The notes under the pieces: generated by a model
Database searches by the model: none
What the model saw: the letters and a program-made list of their open reading frames with translations, nothing else
What the model was told of the DNA's origin: nothing
Part shown: piece by piece, positions 7,665 through 15,478 of the stretch
How the letters are laid out: each line of letters starts with the position of its first letter
Numbering within the stretch: the stretch's first letter is position 1
Made by a program: the position numbers and the translations under genes
DNA from: Bacteroidales bacterium UBA6346
GTDB taxonomy: Bacteria; Bacteroidota; Bacteroidia; Bacteroidales; UBA932
Assembly (NCBI GenBank): GCA_002438905.1
Contig: DJSA01000117.1
Span: forward strand, 16,259-31,737
DNA: 15,479 nucleotides
Direction: 5' to 3'

Positions 7665-9863
7665 TCAGTAAGAAGACCGAACGCCAATGGAGGATGCCCC
7701 TATAAGCCATTTCATCCAGAAGTCATGGTCATTCTTGAGGGAGTGGACACCCTGATAGCCCCGATAGCCGTGAAGGCCATCGGGGTAAATCATTAGTTCG
7801 AAATGCTTTCCGGCTTTCTGGAGAGCATCGATGAGAATGAGGGTATTCTGGAAATGGACGTTGTCGTCACCGGTGCCGTGGGTGAGCCGGAGCATGGCGC
7901 AGTCAGCGTTAAAATCTGACGGATAATCACTTACATAGTTCAGAGCGCAGGCGCGTGCATAGCCCTCCGGATTGGTCTGAGGAGACTCCATATAGCGCTC
8001 GGTGTAGTGGGTGTCATAAAGCGCCCAGTCATAGACCCCGCCTCCCGCTATGCCGCAGCAAAACTTGTCGCTGTGGCGCATCACGAGCATGGCCGTCATC
8101 GTGCCACCGAACGAGAAGCCCTCCACACCGATGTGCGCGGAATCCACATAAGGCTGGGCAGCGAGCCAGTCAGCCCATTCGCAGAAATCGCTGACAGGCC
8201 AACTCGTGACATCCTTGTAAACCATGTCCTCCCCGAACCTTCCGTTATGACCGGCCGCACGGGAGTCGCAGACAATCTTTATTATGCCATTCTTGGAGAA
8301 CCACTGATTGGCATCGTTCGGAGCACGCCACCGGTCACGAACATACGGGGTGTCAGGGCCGCCATAGATTTCCATGACAACAGGATATTTCGTTGCTCCC
8401 GAAGGGTCGAACGTCCTTGGATATGTAATCATCGCCGGAAGCGTGAACCCATCCCTCGTCGTCATCGAAACAAGTTGGGGCAGCGCATATTGCGAGGCAT
8501 CGAAATTCTCCGGTGTGAAATCCTTCAAAGTTTCCGTGGATTTGACCTTTCCATTTTTCAGAAAATAGCGTATTTCCTTTGTCGGAGTCGAAGAGTTGGA
8601 AATGTATGCAGTAAACGATTGTGCATCATCTGAGAAATCTACTCCCTCCGCATTCATACCAAGCGGAGTGAGAGCCTTCAGACTTGATGCAGAAGAAGCT
8701 ATCAGCATAGGAACGGAATCAATTGACACAGATTTTGAGGCTATCACGGAAGAACTCCAGGAAGGCTTGCGTGAAGGCTTCAAAGACTCACGCGGAATAT
8801 CAACCGAAAACACCGTCACACGCGGTGCGCTGTCAATCTTTGCGGAAAAATATAACTTCCCGAGACGCTCGTCTGCCTTAAGCACCATTGCAGACCACAA
8901 CCGCCTGTCGGTCAGGCGCAGAACTGTCTTGCCGTCATAGGAAATGTAGTAGATCTGATCCCAGCCCGTCTCGAATCGGCGTGCGACATAAAGACCATTC
9001 TTTCCGAACTCCATACTGTCGAACCAGTCAAGCCAAGTAGGATATTTCTCATTATAAATCAACCTCTTAACACCTGTAGAAGCATTGATAGCAAAAAGGT
9101 TCAGGTCGTTCTGAATCCGCGGAAGCGTCGGGACATAAAAGTCGCGGCTGTCAGAACTCCAGAACGGAATTCCGAAATAGCCGTCACAGACATTTCCCTC
9201 TCCATAAGGTGACGCTGCCGTGCAGCCTTCGGTAGCGGTCCCTGACGTTCCGCCCATAATCGGGAAATCGGCCCAGACTATATGACAACAATCTACGGCC
9301 GTTTCCTTTGGCTTTAGAGAAGTTGATGACGAATCCGCAACAGAAACAGACAACGCGGCAACTGAGGAGAGGACATCGCAGACATCCACAAGCCCTATGC
9401 GAACAAGCGGATTTGCCTGCCCTGCCTTGGGGTAGCGGGTATTGTTCAGATGACCAGAATATCCAGCATGATCAGGCGCGGAAACATCGTGCCCAGCAAA
9501 CGGGGAATATATGGGGAAATAAGGAACCTCTGTGTTGTCAAAACGGTAAAATCCTATACGACGACTATCCGGAGACCACCAGAAAGCCTTGTAATGCGAT
9601 GCTCGTCCTAGAATCTCCTCGTAATAGACCCACGAAGCGAATCCGTTGAGAATCATTTCGCTGCCGTCATTTGTCAGACGATATTCCTCCTTTGTCGCGA
9701 CATCCTCAACCCAGAGATCATTGCCGCGGGTAAAGGCTATCTTAGTAGAATCCGGTGAATATGTCGGATTCACCCGCGACTGAGAATTCACCTTGCCGTC
9801 ACTGGCCTGCACCATCACAGTCCAACACAACAAGATACAAAATATAAACTTCTTGAGTATCAT
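7665..9863 (-). CDS. Dipeptidyl-peptidase-IV-type S9 serine peptidase
   Basis: A 732-residue secreted peptidase: an N-terminal signal peptide (MILKKFIFCILLCW, likely cut near VQA-SDG), a beta-propeller with SPDS/FTRGNDLWV-type blade repeats, and a C-terminal alpha/beta hydrolase. The catalytic triad is readable: Ser584 in GFSFGG, Asp666 in GTGDDNVHFQ and His698 in YPDGLHGY. The Glu82-Glu83 pair in WVYYEE matches the DPP-IV motif that binds the substrate's free amino terminus, so removal of X-Pro or X-Ala dipeptides in the periplasm is likely. That motif sits about 110 residues earlier than in Porphyromonas gingivalis DPP-IV as I recall it, implying a shorter propeller start, while a Ser/Gly/Thr-rich insert lies at about 155-230. 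Its ATG overlaps the helicase stop as ATGA, so it is the last gene of the four-gene operon. It converges on the nitroreductase gene with 26 bases between stops. Confidence 0.93.
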   Translation of the reverse strand: MILKKFIFCILLCWTVMVQASDGKVNSQSRVNPTYSPDSTKIAFTRGNDLWVEDVATKEEYRLTNDGSEMILNGFASWVYYEEILGRASHYKAFWWSPDSRRIGFYRFDNTEVPYFPIYSPFAGHDVSAPDHAGYSGHLNNTRYPKAGQANPLVRIGLVDVCDVLSSVAALSVSVADSSSTSLKPKETAVDCCHIVWADFPIMGGTSGTATEGCTAASPYGEGNVCDGYFGIPFWSSDSRDFYVPTLPRIQNDLNLFAINASTGVKRLIYNEKYPTWLDWFDSMEFGKNGLYVARRFETGWDQIYYISYDGKTVLRLTDRRLWSAMVLKADERLGKLYFSAKIDSAPRVTVFSVDIPRESLKPSRKPSWSSSVIASKSVSIDSVPMLIASSASSLKALTPLGMNAEGVDFSDDAQSFTAYISNSSTPTKEIRYFLKNGKVKSTETLKDFTPENFDASQYALPQLVSMTTRDGFTLPAMITYPRTFDPSGATKYPVVMEIYGGPDTPYVRDRWRAPNDANQWFSKNGIIKIVCDSRAAGHNGRFGEDMVYKDVTSWPVSDFCEWADWLAAQPYVDSAHIGVEGFSFGGTMTAMLVMRHSDKFCCGIAGGGVYDWALYDTHYTERYMESPQTNPEGYARACALNYVSDYPSDFNADCAMLRLTHGTGDDNVHFQNTLILIDALQKAGKHFELMIYPDGLHGYRGYQGVHSLKNDHDFWMKWLIGASSIGVRSSY

Positions 9864-11302
9864 AATCTAAACAATTCATCCTTAAAATTAACCAAATACA
9901 CCTTCTCCACCGCCCTCGTTAGAGCCGTATAGAGCCATTTCAAGTCGTCAAGCGTCAGAAAATCCTGCCAGAACGCATTGTCAATGAACACACAGCGCCA
10001 CTGCCCACCCTGAGACTTGTGACAGGTCAGAGCCTCGGCATACTTTAGCTGCAGCGCATTGAAATACTTGTCCTCACGCACCGCCTCCCATCGCTTGCGC
10101 TTTGAACTGATGTGCGAATAGTCCGCATCAACGCCAACGTAGAGTTGATTCTGCTGCTCATAGCCGAGCGATGCCGACTCCGAATCCAAAGTATCCAAAA
10201 TCACCTTAGCCGTAAACTCCTGGTCATTATAATCTGGGAGAAGCAGCCGCGCCTCGGCAAAATGCAGCCCATAGCGTTCCTCATATCCCGAAATTTTAAG
10301 CAACTTCGCTATGTCACCATTCGCGATGTAGTCCACGCCCTCCAAATCTTCGCAAAACTGATAGCAATTCTTCACAATCATCAGCTTGTCACCCCTCACG
10401 AGCCTCTCCTCCTTGAACTGTACCATAGAGCGCACGCCCATATTGTATTTCACGGCCCGCTTGTTGGTCCGGCAAAGAATCACCGTATCATCATCACCAT
10501 AATGCGAATAGGCTTCTCCAAGGCACTCTATGAGCTCCCCTCCGCCTATACGGACGACATCGTCACATCCCTTGACAGAAAGACCTATATCCTCATATTC
10601 AAACATATCCCCGCCATATTCGGAACGAGTTATGAGTTCACGCAGCCTTGTGGCATTCGTAAGAATCCCGGATTCCTTCTGCTGGCGAACCACAGTCGTG
10701 AGGGTGCAGAACACAGTTCCTCCCATCATAGCCATGTATTCACGTGAAAGGGCGGGACTGCAATCCATCCCGACAGGAGGCAGTTGGGCTGCATCGCCAA
10801 CAAGGACAAGTTTGCAGTCAACTCCGCTTCGGACAAAAGTCACAAGGTCGTCAAGAAGATTTCCGCTGCCGAAACTGGCTGTGGACTGCTGCTGTCCGCC
10901 CTCAATGCCGATGAGCGACACCTCATCAACGACAAAAAGCGTGTCCCGATCCTTGTTGGGAGACAACGAAAACTGGCCATAGCCATCGCCCCCGATGGAT
11001 TTCTGACGATATATGTGCTTGTGTATCGTGGCAGCCGGCTTGCCGGAATAGTTGGAGAGCACTTTCGCCGCACGTCCCGTGGGAGCGAGAAGCACCGTCT
11101 TGATTTTCAGATCATTGAGCGTATTGATGACAGCGGAGATGGCAGTCGTCTTTCCGGTGCCGGCATAGCCGTTCACGACCATGATGTCGTCGTCACTCCC
11201 GATAAATTCCGAAATCCGATGCAGAAAGTTGTCCTGACATGCGGTCGGTTCATATTTCAGATGGGAACGAAATCCCTGATAAAGAAAGTCCGTCTGTCCC
11301 AT
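9860..11302 (-). CDS. RecD-like SF1B DNA helicase / AAA-family ATPase
   Basis: The start is taken as ATG at 11302, which overlaps the trkH stop as TGATG; a GTG one codon earlier is possible. The 480-residue product carries the SF1 helicase motifs in order: a Q-motif-like PTACQDNF (19-26), Walker A GYAGTGKT (45-52), motif Ia LLAPTGRAA, Walker B VVDEVS (124-129), motif III GDAAQLPP (169-176), motif V-like ALTCHKSQGGQW (about 424-435) and motif VI YTALTRA (about 458-464). This set, with the late CHKSQG segment, is typical of RecD/Pif1-type 5'-3' helicases, and the length fits the compact Bacteroidota form, which lacks the N-terminal extension of RecD2. It should unwind DNA with ATP during repair or replication; a RecBC partner is not present here. 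It lies between a potassium transporter and a peptidase gene, coupled to both, so the operon gives no clue to its role. Confidence 0.93.
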   Translation of the reverse strand: MGQTDFLYQGFRSHLKYEPTACQDNFLHRISEFIGSDDDIMVVNGYAGTGKTTAISAVINTLNDLKIKTVLLAPTGRAAKVLSNYSGKPAATIHKHIYRQKSIGGDGYGQFSLSPNKDRDTLFVVDEVSLIGIEGGQQQSTASFGSGNLLDDLVTFVRSGVDCKLVLVGDAAQLPPVGMDCSPALSREYMAMMGGTVFCTLTTVVRQQKESGILTNATRLRELITRSEYGGDMFEYEDIGLSVKGCDDVVRIGGGELIECLGEAYSHYGDDDTVILCRTNKRAVKYNMGVRSMVQFKEERLVRGDKLMIVKNCYQFCEDLEGVDYIANGDIAKLLKISGYEERYGLHFAEARLLLPDYNDQEFTAKVILDTLDSESASLGYEQQNQLYVGVDADYSHISSKRKRWEAVREDKYFNALQLKYAEALTCHKSQGGQWRCVFIDNAFWQDFLTLDDLKWLYTALTRAVEKVYLVNFKDELFRL

Positions 11303-12747
11303 CACCTTGCCTTCCTGTTAAAGATGAGATATGCCACGACCAACACGGGATATATCTCCACTCGTCCAAGGAACATGTTCAGGCAACAGAACAGTTTTGC
11401 CATCAGTGGCATTGAAGCGATGTCCCCAGAGCCGAATGAACTCATTCCAACGTTACCGAGACTTGCAATGGCTGTGGATGTAGCATCCGTTCCGCAGATG
11501 CCGGATGCTATAAGCCCCATTATCGCGAAAAAGCCGAATATGGCATAGACGGAAAAATACATCAGTACAGAACTTACCGAATTGTCAGAGACCGTGAGAT
11601 TCCCGAGGTGAACTGAATAGACGGAATTCGGATGAAGACGATGCTTGATTTCACAGACTGCGGCACGGATGGCGATAAGAACCCTGTCCGTCTTGATTCC
11701 TCCGGTCGTGGAGCCGCAGCAGCCGCACTGGATGCCGCAATAAATAAGGATTACCGAAGGAAAGGTCGGCCAGTCATAAGGGCTTGAAATAGAAAATCCG
11801 GTCGTCGAGATGAAACTTATGACATGAAAAGTTGCCTCCCACAACGACACTCCCAGCGAATCGTATACACCCTGAAAGAAAAGGCTTGATCCGGCAAAAA
11901 CAGAGGCAACGAATATTGTGGCTACATAGAACACGAGAACAGGATTCCTGAGGATTTTCAAGGATCCGGATGTCACGAAAGAAAATATAGTCCCAAAATG
12001 AATTGCCGAGATAATCATGAAAAACATGATTATCAGCTCAATAAGCCGCGAGTCATAAAATGCTATCGAAGCGTTGCGCGTGCTGAATCCTCCAGTAGCT
12101 ACGGTGCTGAACGAGTGGTTCACAGCATCGAACAAACTCATTCCGGCAGCCCAAAGCAGCAGCGTCTCTAGTATTGCCAGCGAGACATAGACAAGGCAGA
12201 TGATCCAGACGGTACGGGAGGAGCGGTAACGGTAGCCTTCACGCGAAAGAGATGAGAGTTCAAGATTTGTCATCCGGAGACGGAAGGGGCTGGCATCCGG
12301 AAGGACGAGAAGCAGAAAGACGATGACTCCGAGTCCACCTATAAAATGGGTCGAAGAACGCCAGAAAAGCAAACTCTTTGGAAGGGATTCAATATCCCGG
12401 ACTATCGTAAAACCGGTTGTCGTATAGCCGGAAACGGATTCGAAGATAGAGTTAACGAGCGAGAACTCATCACCATAGAGGACATACGGAAGCATTCCGA
12501 ATATGAACGACAGAATCCATGAGATGAAGATTATGAGATAGCCGTCCGCCATTGTGATGGGCGGTGTTTTCTTTACGAATATGAAAGGGAAGGAGCCAAC
12601 GATGAGAGTTATGAGAAAACTAATTGCAAGCGGGCCAAAAGCGGAATCCATCCCATTGACTATGGACACAAGCACAGACAAGAACATAAACAGGGCACTT
12701 ACCAGGAGTGCCTTGCCCACATTAACCGATATGACTTTAACATCCAT
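11302..12747 (-). CDS. trkH: TrkH-family potassium uptake transporter, membrane subunit
   Basis: The protein is 481 residues from ATG 12747, or 485 if GTG 12759 is used; E. coli TrkH is about 483. It is strongly hydrophobic with four repeated membrane-pore-membrane units. Each of the four selectivity-filter loops is visible: TTTGF (109-113), VATGGF (216-221), STTGF (314-318) and LGNVG (430-434). The glycine-rich GSTTGGIK segment and the C-terminal FLGRVEIYPVL motif are also family hallmarks. It forms the K+ (or Na+/K+) conducting channel of the Trk system in the inner membrane and usually needs the cytoplasmic NAD/ATP-binding TrkA subunit, which is not in this window. An unusual cluster of four cysteines (337, 341, 343, 344) precedes the GSTTGG segment. 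The gene follows the HAMP-protein gene by 1 base (GTG start) or 13 bases (ATG start), and its TGA overlaps the helicase start. Confidence 0.94.
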   Translation of the reverse strand: MDVKVISVNVGKALLVSALFMFLSVLVSIVNGMDSAFGPLAISFLITLIVGSFPFIFVKKTPPITMADGYLIIFISWILSFIFGMLPYVLYGDEFSLVNSIFESVSGYTTTGFTIVRDIESLPKSLLFWRSSTHFIGGLGVIVFLLLVLPDASPFRLRMTNLELSSLSREGYRYRSSRTVWIICLVYVSLAILETLLLWAAGMSLFDAVNHSFSTVATGGFSTRNASIAFYDSRLIELIIMFFMIISAIHFGTIFSFVTSGSLKILRNPVLVFYVATIFVASVFAGSSLFFQGVYDSLGVSLWEATFHVISFISTTGFSISSPYDWPTFPSVILIYCGIQCGCCGSTTGGIKTDRVLIAIRAAVCEIKHRLHPNSVYSVHLGNLTVSDNSVSSVLMYFSVYAIFGFFAIMGLIASGICGTDATSTAIASLGNVGMSSFGSGDIASMPLMAKLFCCLNMFLGRVEIYPVLVVAYLIFNRKAR

Positions 12748-12760
12748 AATTTCACTCACT

Positions 12761-13639
12761 TCAGAAATCCGGACTTCCCTCCTCTTCCGGTGTATGGTTT
12801 TTCTGCTGCTCCATTTTCGTGCGCAGCAACTTCATTCGTCGCTTGAGGTCAGCGTTTTCCTCAGTGACTTCAGAAATTGCCCCATTGAGTTCAGCCAGTT
12901 CATCATCCCCGTCAAAATCATAGACATACCGCCGCCCGGAGGTCCTGTATGCGGCCATTCCGTCACTCATCCGCCGTATCGGATCCACGAAATAGGACAG
13001 GAAGAAGAATAACAGAAGCACTACAAGCAGAAGACCTGCGGCGACTGACACGACTCCAGGAACTATGCTTCGATAGAAACTCTCCTGAAATGTCTTGGAA
13101 TTGGCTTTAAGGTCATCATAGATCGCGGAATTGAGTGCCTCCAAGTCTGAATGCAGCCGGTTGAAGCGCGGCTGAAGCCGCTCGAAATACCATTCACGGG
13201 AATCTATGAAATCCGAGGATATGACATTCTGTAGCTCAAGCGAAGTCAGCATATAGGCAGAGTAGGCATATGCCACGGAGTCTGCCAGAGGAAGTGCACG
13301 GCGCGAGGTCAGCGACTGCTTCAGACTGTCACAGTGGCTCAGGAACAACTCGCGGTCAAACTCGGGCAGAATGTTGGAACTCTCATCGCCGATGAGCGCA
13401 AGAATCTTCAGGTTGTAACTGTCCGTTATCGTGGCGAGCCGCTGCGAGAGGTTCAGACTGTTGATATTGGAGGTGATGAGGTCGGAGACATAATTACTCA
13501 TCCTCCTATACTCCACCACCGAGATGATGCTGGAGAGCATGAGGATAGCCGCGATGGAACTCATCCCGAGGACAAACTTTCCCTTCATCGTGAGCCATCG
13601 CTCCCCGCCTCGTCCTATTTTCTTCCAACCAAAACCCAT
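12761..13639 (-). CDS. Two-pass membrane protein with periplasmic helical domain and HAMP-like domain, no output domain
   Basis: The 292-residue product has a short basic N-terminus, a first transmembrane helix (about 22-43), a mostly helical periplasmic region of about 145 residues (44-190), a second transmembrane helix (about 191-216) and a cytoplasmic HAMP-like segment (about 217-262: VDPIRRMSDGM, then DDELAELNGAISEVTEEN). It ends in a charged coiled coil and a short acidic tail. This is the layout of the sensing half of a histidine kinase or chemoreceptor, yet there is no kinase, cyclase or methyl-accepting domain before the stop. It is therefore probably a signal-transmitting or structural partner protein; the adjacent trkH gene suggests a link to ion transport, which is inference. 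ATG 13639 is preferred because a -7 promoter box lies close upstream; ATG 13588 would also leave the first helix intact. It heads the four-gene operon. Ligand and partner are unknown. Confidence 0.8.
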   Translation of the reverse strand: MGFGWKKIGRGGERWLTMKGKFVLGMSSIAAILMLSSIISVVEYRRMSNYVSDLITSNINSLNLSQRLATITDSYNLKILALIGDESSNILPEFDRELFLSHCDSLKQSLTSRRALPLADSVAYAYSAYMLTSLELQNVISSDFIDSREWYFERLQPRFNRLHSDLEALNSAIYDDLKANSKTFQESFYRSIVPGVVSVAAGLLLVVLLLFFFLSYFVDPIRRMSDGMAAYRTSGRRYVYDFDGDDELAELNGAISEVTEENADLKRRMKLLRTKMEQQKNHTPEEEGSPDF

Positions 13640-13660
13640 TTCAATATACTAAGAAACCTT

Positions 13661-13668
13661 CAAAAATA
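13661..13668 (-). promoter_or_regulatory. Putative Bacteroidota -7 promoter box for the HAMP-trkH-helicase-DPP operon
   Basis: Read on the minus strand these bases are TATTTTTG, a full match to the Bacteroidota primary-sigma -7 consensus TAnnTTTG. Initiation would fall near 13655, leaving a leader of about 16 bases before ATG 13639. The expected -33 TTTG about 19-21 bases upstream is poor: the nearest candidate is in the TTTTATG run around 13694-13700. It is the only good candidate between the tRNA-synthetase stop and the operon. Confidence 0.45.
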
Positions 13669-13703
13669 AACAACAGAAGGAAAGGGGATGCATAAAAGGA
13701 TGA

Positions 13704-13800
13704 GATGCAAGGCGCACCGGGAATTTCAACACCGGAGCAACCCCGGTTGTGAGGATTTGAAATTCATATGCAACGCAGCAGATCGCCTTTTAGGCGCCCC
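13704..13800. repeat. Nested inverted-repeat intergenic element
   Basis: Almost the whole space between the tRNA synthetase and the operon promoter is taken up by nested inverted repeats. The outer arms are GGCGC (13711-13715) and GCGCC (13794-13798). The middle arms are a perfect 9-base pair, GAATTTCAA (13721-13729) and TTGAAATTC (13757-13765). The inner arms are ACCGG (13731-13735) and CCGGT (13743-13747) around a 7-base loop. GATGCA occurs twice on the left side (13688-13693, 13704-13709), and ATGCAA occurs once on each side of the core (13705-13710, 13767-13772). It starts 2-4 bases after the synthetase stop codon. It could be a dispersed intergenic repeat, a folded 3' UTR or a small RNA; only one copy is in this window. 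Confidence 0.55.
13784..13796 (-). terminator. Short hairpin just after the glutaminyl-tRNA synthetase gene
   Basis: CGCC TTTTA GGCG forms a 4-base-pair stem with a 5-base loop beginning 6 bases after the TGA of the synthetase gene. It is placed where a terminator would be, but no U tract follows on the minus strand, and it competes with the outer arms of the nested inverted-repeat element. Terminator function is therefore only a possibility. Confidence 0.2.
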
Positions 13801-13801
13801 A

Positions 13802-15478
13802 TCAGAATTTGAACGAATCTTTCAACGCCGTAGTCTTATTGAACACAAAATGCTCAGGAGTGGAGTCCGGATCCTTGAAGAAGTAGCCAACGCGCTCGAA
13901 CTGAACCGCAAGCCCGGAATTGTCCTCAAGAAGCGCAGGCTCGGCAAAGCCTGAAGTCACCTTGAGAGAATCCGGATTGAGATACTCCTTGTAGTCCTTT
14001 CCTTCCGGTATCGACCCCATCTCCGGCTCGGTAAAGAGCTTGTCGTAGAGCCGAAGCTCCACCTCCTTAGCGTGTTCAGCGCTCACCCAGTGGATCGTGC
14101 CCTTGACGGAACGCCACTCGCCTGAACCAGGACGGGTCGACGGATCATAAGTACACTTCAGTTCAACGACATTACCGTCTGCATCCTTGACAACCTCGTT
14201 GCACTTTATTATATAGGTATATTTCAGACGAACCTCACCGTCCGGCTTGAGACGGAAATATTTCTTCGGAGCGTCCTCCATGAAGTCTGCCCGGTCAATG
14301 AGAAGTTCGCCTGTGAACGGGACCTTTCTTGACGGACCTTCCGGTGCAGCCGGATTCAGCGGAGCATCGAACCACTCGACCTTGCCCGGCTCCCAGTTGG
14401 TGATCGTGAGCTTCACTGGGTCCTGAACCACCATATAACGGTTAGACCTTTCGTTAAGATCCTGACGCACGCACCATTCCATAAGCTGAAGGTCAATCAG
14501 CTGCTCCCTCTTCGCGAGACCCACCTTGTCGACGAACATCTTGATTGCCTCCGGAGTGTAGCCACGACGACGAATTCCGCAGATGGTCGGCATACGTGGG
14601 TCGTCCCATCCGCTGACAAAGTTGTTCTTGACGAGTTCAAGCAATTTCCTCTTGCTCATCACCGTATAGGTCAGGTTTAGACGCGCGAACTCGTACTGAT
14701 GCGATGGGAAAATGCCGAGTTTCTGGATAAACCAGTCGTAGAGCGGACGGTGGACATCGAATTCAAGGGTGCAGATGGAATGGGTGATGTGCTCGATGGA
14801 GTCGCACTGCCCATGAGTGTAATCATACATAGGATAGATGCACCATTTGTCGCCCGTACGATGGTGATGCGCATGGACGATGCGGTACATGATAGGGTCG
14901 CGGAACAACATGTTAGTGCTGGCCATGTCAATCTTCGCGCGGAGCACCTTCTCACCATCGGCATATTTCCCGGCCTTCATTTCCCTAAAAAGACGAAGGT
15001 TCTCCTCTACGCTGCGGTCCCTATACGGGCTGTTCTTACCCGGTTCGTTCACCGTTCCACGCCCGATGCGGATTTCTTCCTGAGACTGGTCATCGACATA
15101 CGCAAGTCCTTTCCTGATAAGCTCTTCCGCCCATTCGTAAAGCTGGTCGAAATAGTCGGAAGCATATCTTTCCTCAGCCCACTGGAAGCCTAGCCATTTG
15201 ATGTCCTCCTTGATTGAGTCAACATATTCCGTGTCTTCCTTGACCGGATTGGTGTCGTCGAAACGGAGATTGGTCTTTCCGCCATATTTCTGCGCGAGCC
15301 CGAAGTTGGTGCAGATGCTCTTCGCGTGCCCGATGTGCAGGTAGCCGTTAGGCTCTGGGGGAAAACGCGTGATGATGCTGTCGTACTTGCCGGAAGCAAG
15401 ATCCGCTTCGATGATTTCTTCAAGGAAGTTCAGAGGTCTTGGCTCCGTCGCTTCCGCTGTCTTGATAGTCTCTTCCAT
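13802..15478 (-). CDS. glnS: Glutaminyl-tRNA synthetase
   Basis: This 558-residue class I aminoacyl-tRNA synthetase charges tRNA-Gln with glutamine in the cytoplasm (E. coli GlnRS is 554). The catalytic core begins with FPPEPNGYLHIGHAKS (HIGH at 48-51). The LRFDDTNPVKED segment follows, then PMYDYTHGQCDSIEHITHSICTLEF, whose features are specific to GlnRS rather than GluRS, and the KMSKS-equivalent loop VMSKR (274-277 MSKR). The second half matches the two beta-barrel anticodon-binding domain, including RSVKGTIHWVSAEHA and ending with FNKTTALKDSFKF. The ATG at 15476-15478 gives the usual length and a normal N-terminal lead (PLNFLEEIIEADLASGK), so the gene is judged complete although its upstream region is outside the window. 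It is followed by the nested inverted-repeat element. Its presence means the organism charges tRNA-Gln directly rather than depending only on GatCAB transamidation. Confidence 0.98.
   Translation of the reverse strand: MEETIKTAEATEPRPLNFLEEIIEADLASGKYDSIITRFPPEPNGYLHIGHAKSICTNFGLAQKYGGKTNLRFDDTNPVKEDTEYVDSIKEDIKWLGFQWAEERYASDYFDQLYEWAEELIRKGLAYVDDQSQEEIRIGRGTVNEPGKNSPYRDRSVEENLRLFREMKAGKYADGEKVLRAKIDMASTNMLFRDPIMYRIVHAHHHRTGDKWCIYPMYDYTHGQCDSIEHITHSICTLEFDVHRPLYDWFIQKLGIFPSHQYEFARLNLTYTVMSKRKLLELVKNNFVSGWDDPRMPTICGIRRRGYTPEAIKMFVDKVGLAKREQLIDLQLMEWCVRQDLNERSNRYMVVQDPVKLTITNWEPGKVEWFDAPLNPAAPEGPSRKVPFTGELLIDRADFMEDAPKKYFRLKPDGEVRLKYTYIIKCNEVVKDADGNVVELKCTYDPSTRPGSGEWRSVKGTIHWVSAEHAKEVELRLYDKLFTEPEMGSIPEGKDYKEYLNPDSLKVTSGFAEPALLEDNSGLAVQFERVGYFFKDPDSTPEHFVFNKTTALKDSFKF

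Noticed and set aside
7634..7669. ACTGA / TCAGT inverted repeat with a T run between the convergent nitroreductase and peptidase genes, considered as a bidirectional terminator
   Set aside because: The stem is only 5 base pairs around a 26-base loop and is made mostly of the two stop codons; no GC-rich hairpin precedes the T run.
10112..11548. Two long plus-strand open frames (211 and 254 codons) opposite the helicase and trkH genes
   Set aside because: Both are antisense to genes with clear helicase and transporter motifs, and their translations show no domain, signal or membrane pattern of their own.
13704..13800. The intergenic element considered as a tRNA gene next to glnS, because one strand contains a GGTTGCTCCGG-like stretch
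   Set aside because: No acceptor stem, anticodon arm or canonical TTCGA T-loop can be assembled; the pairing seen is nested rather than cloverleaf.
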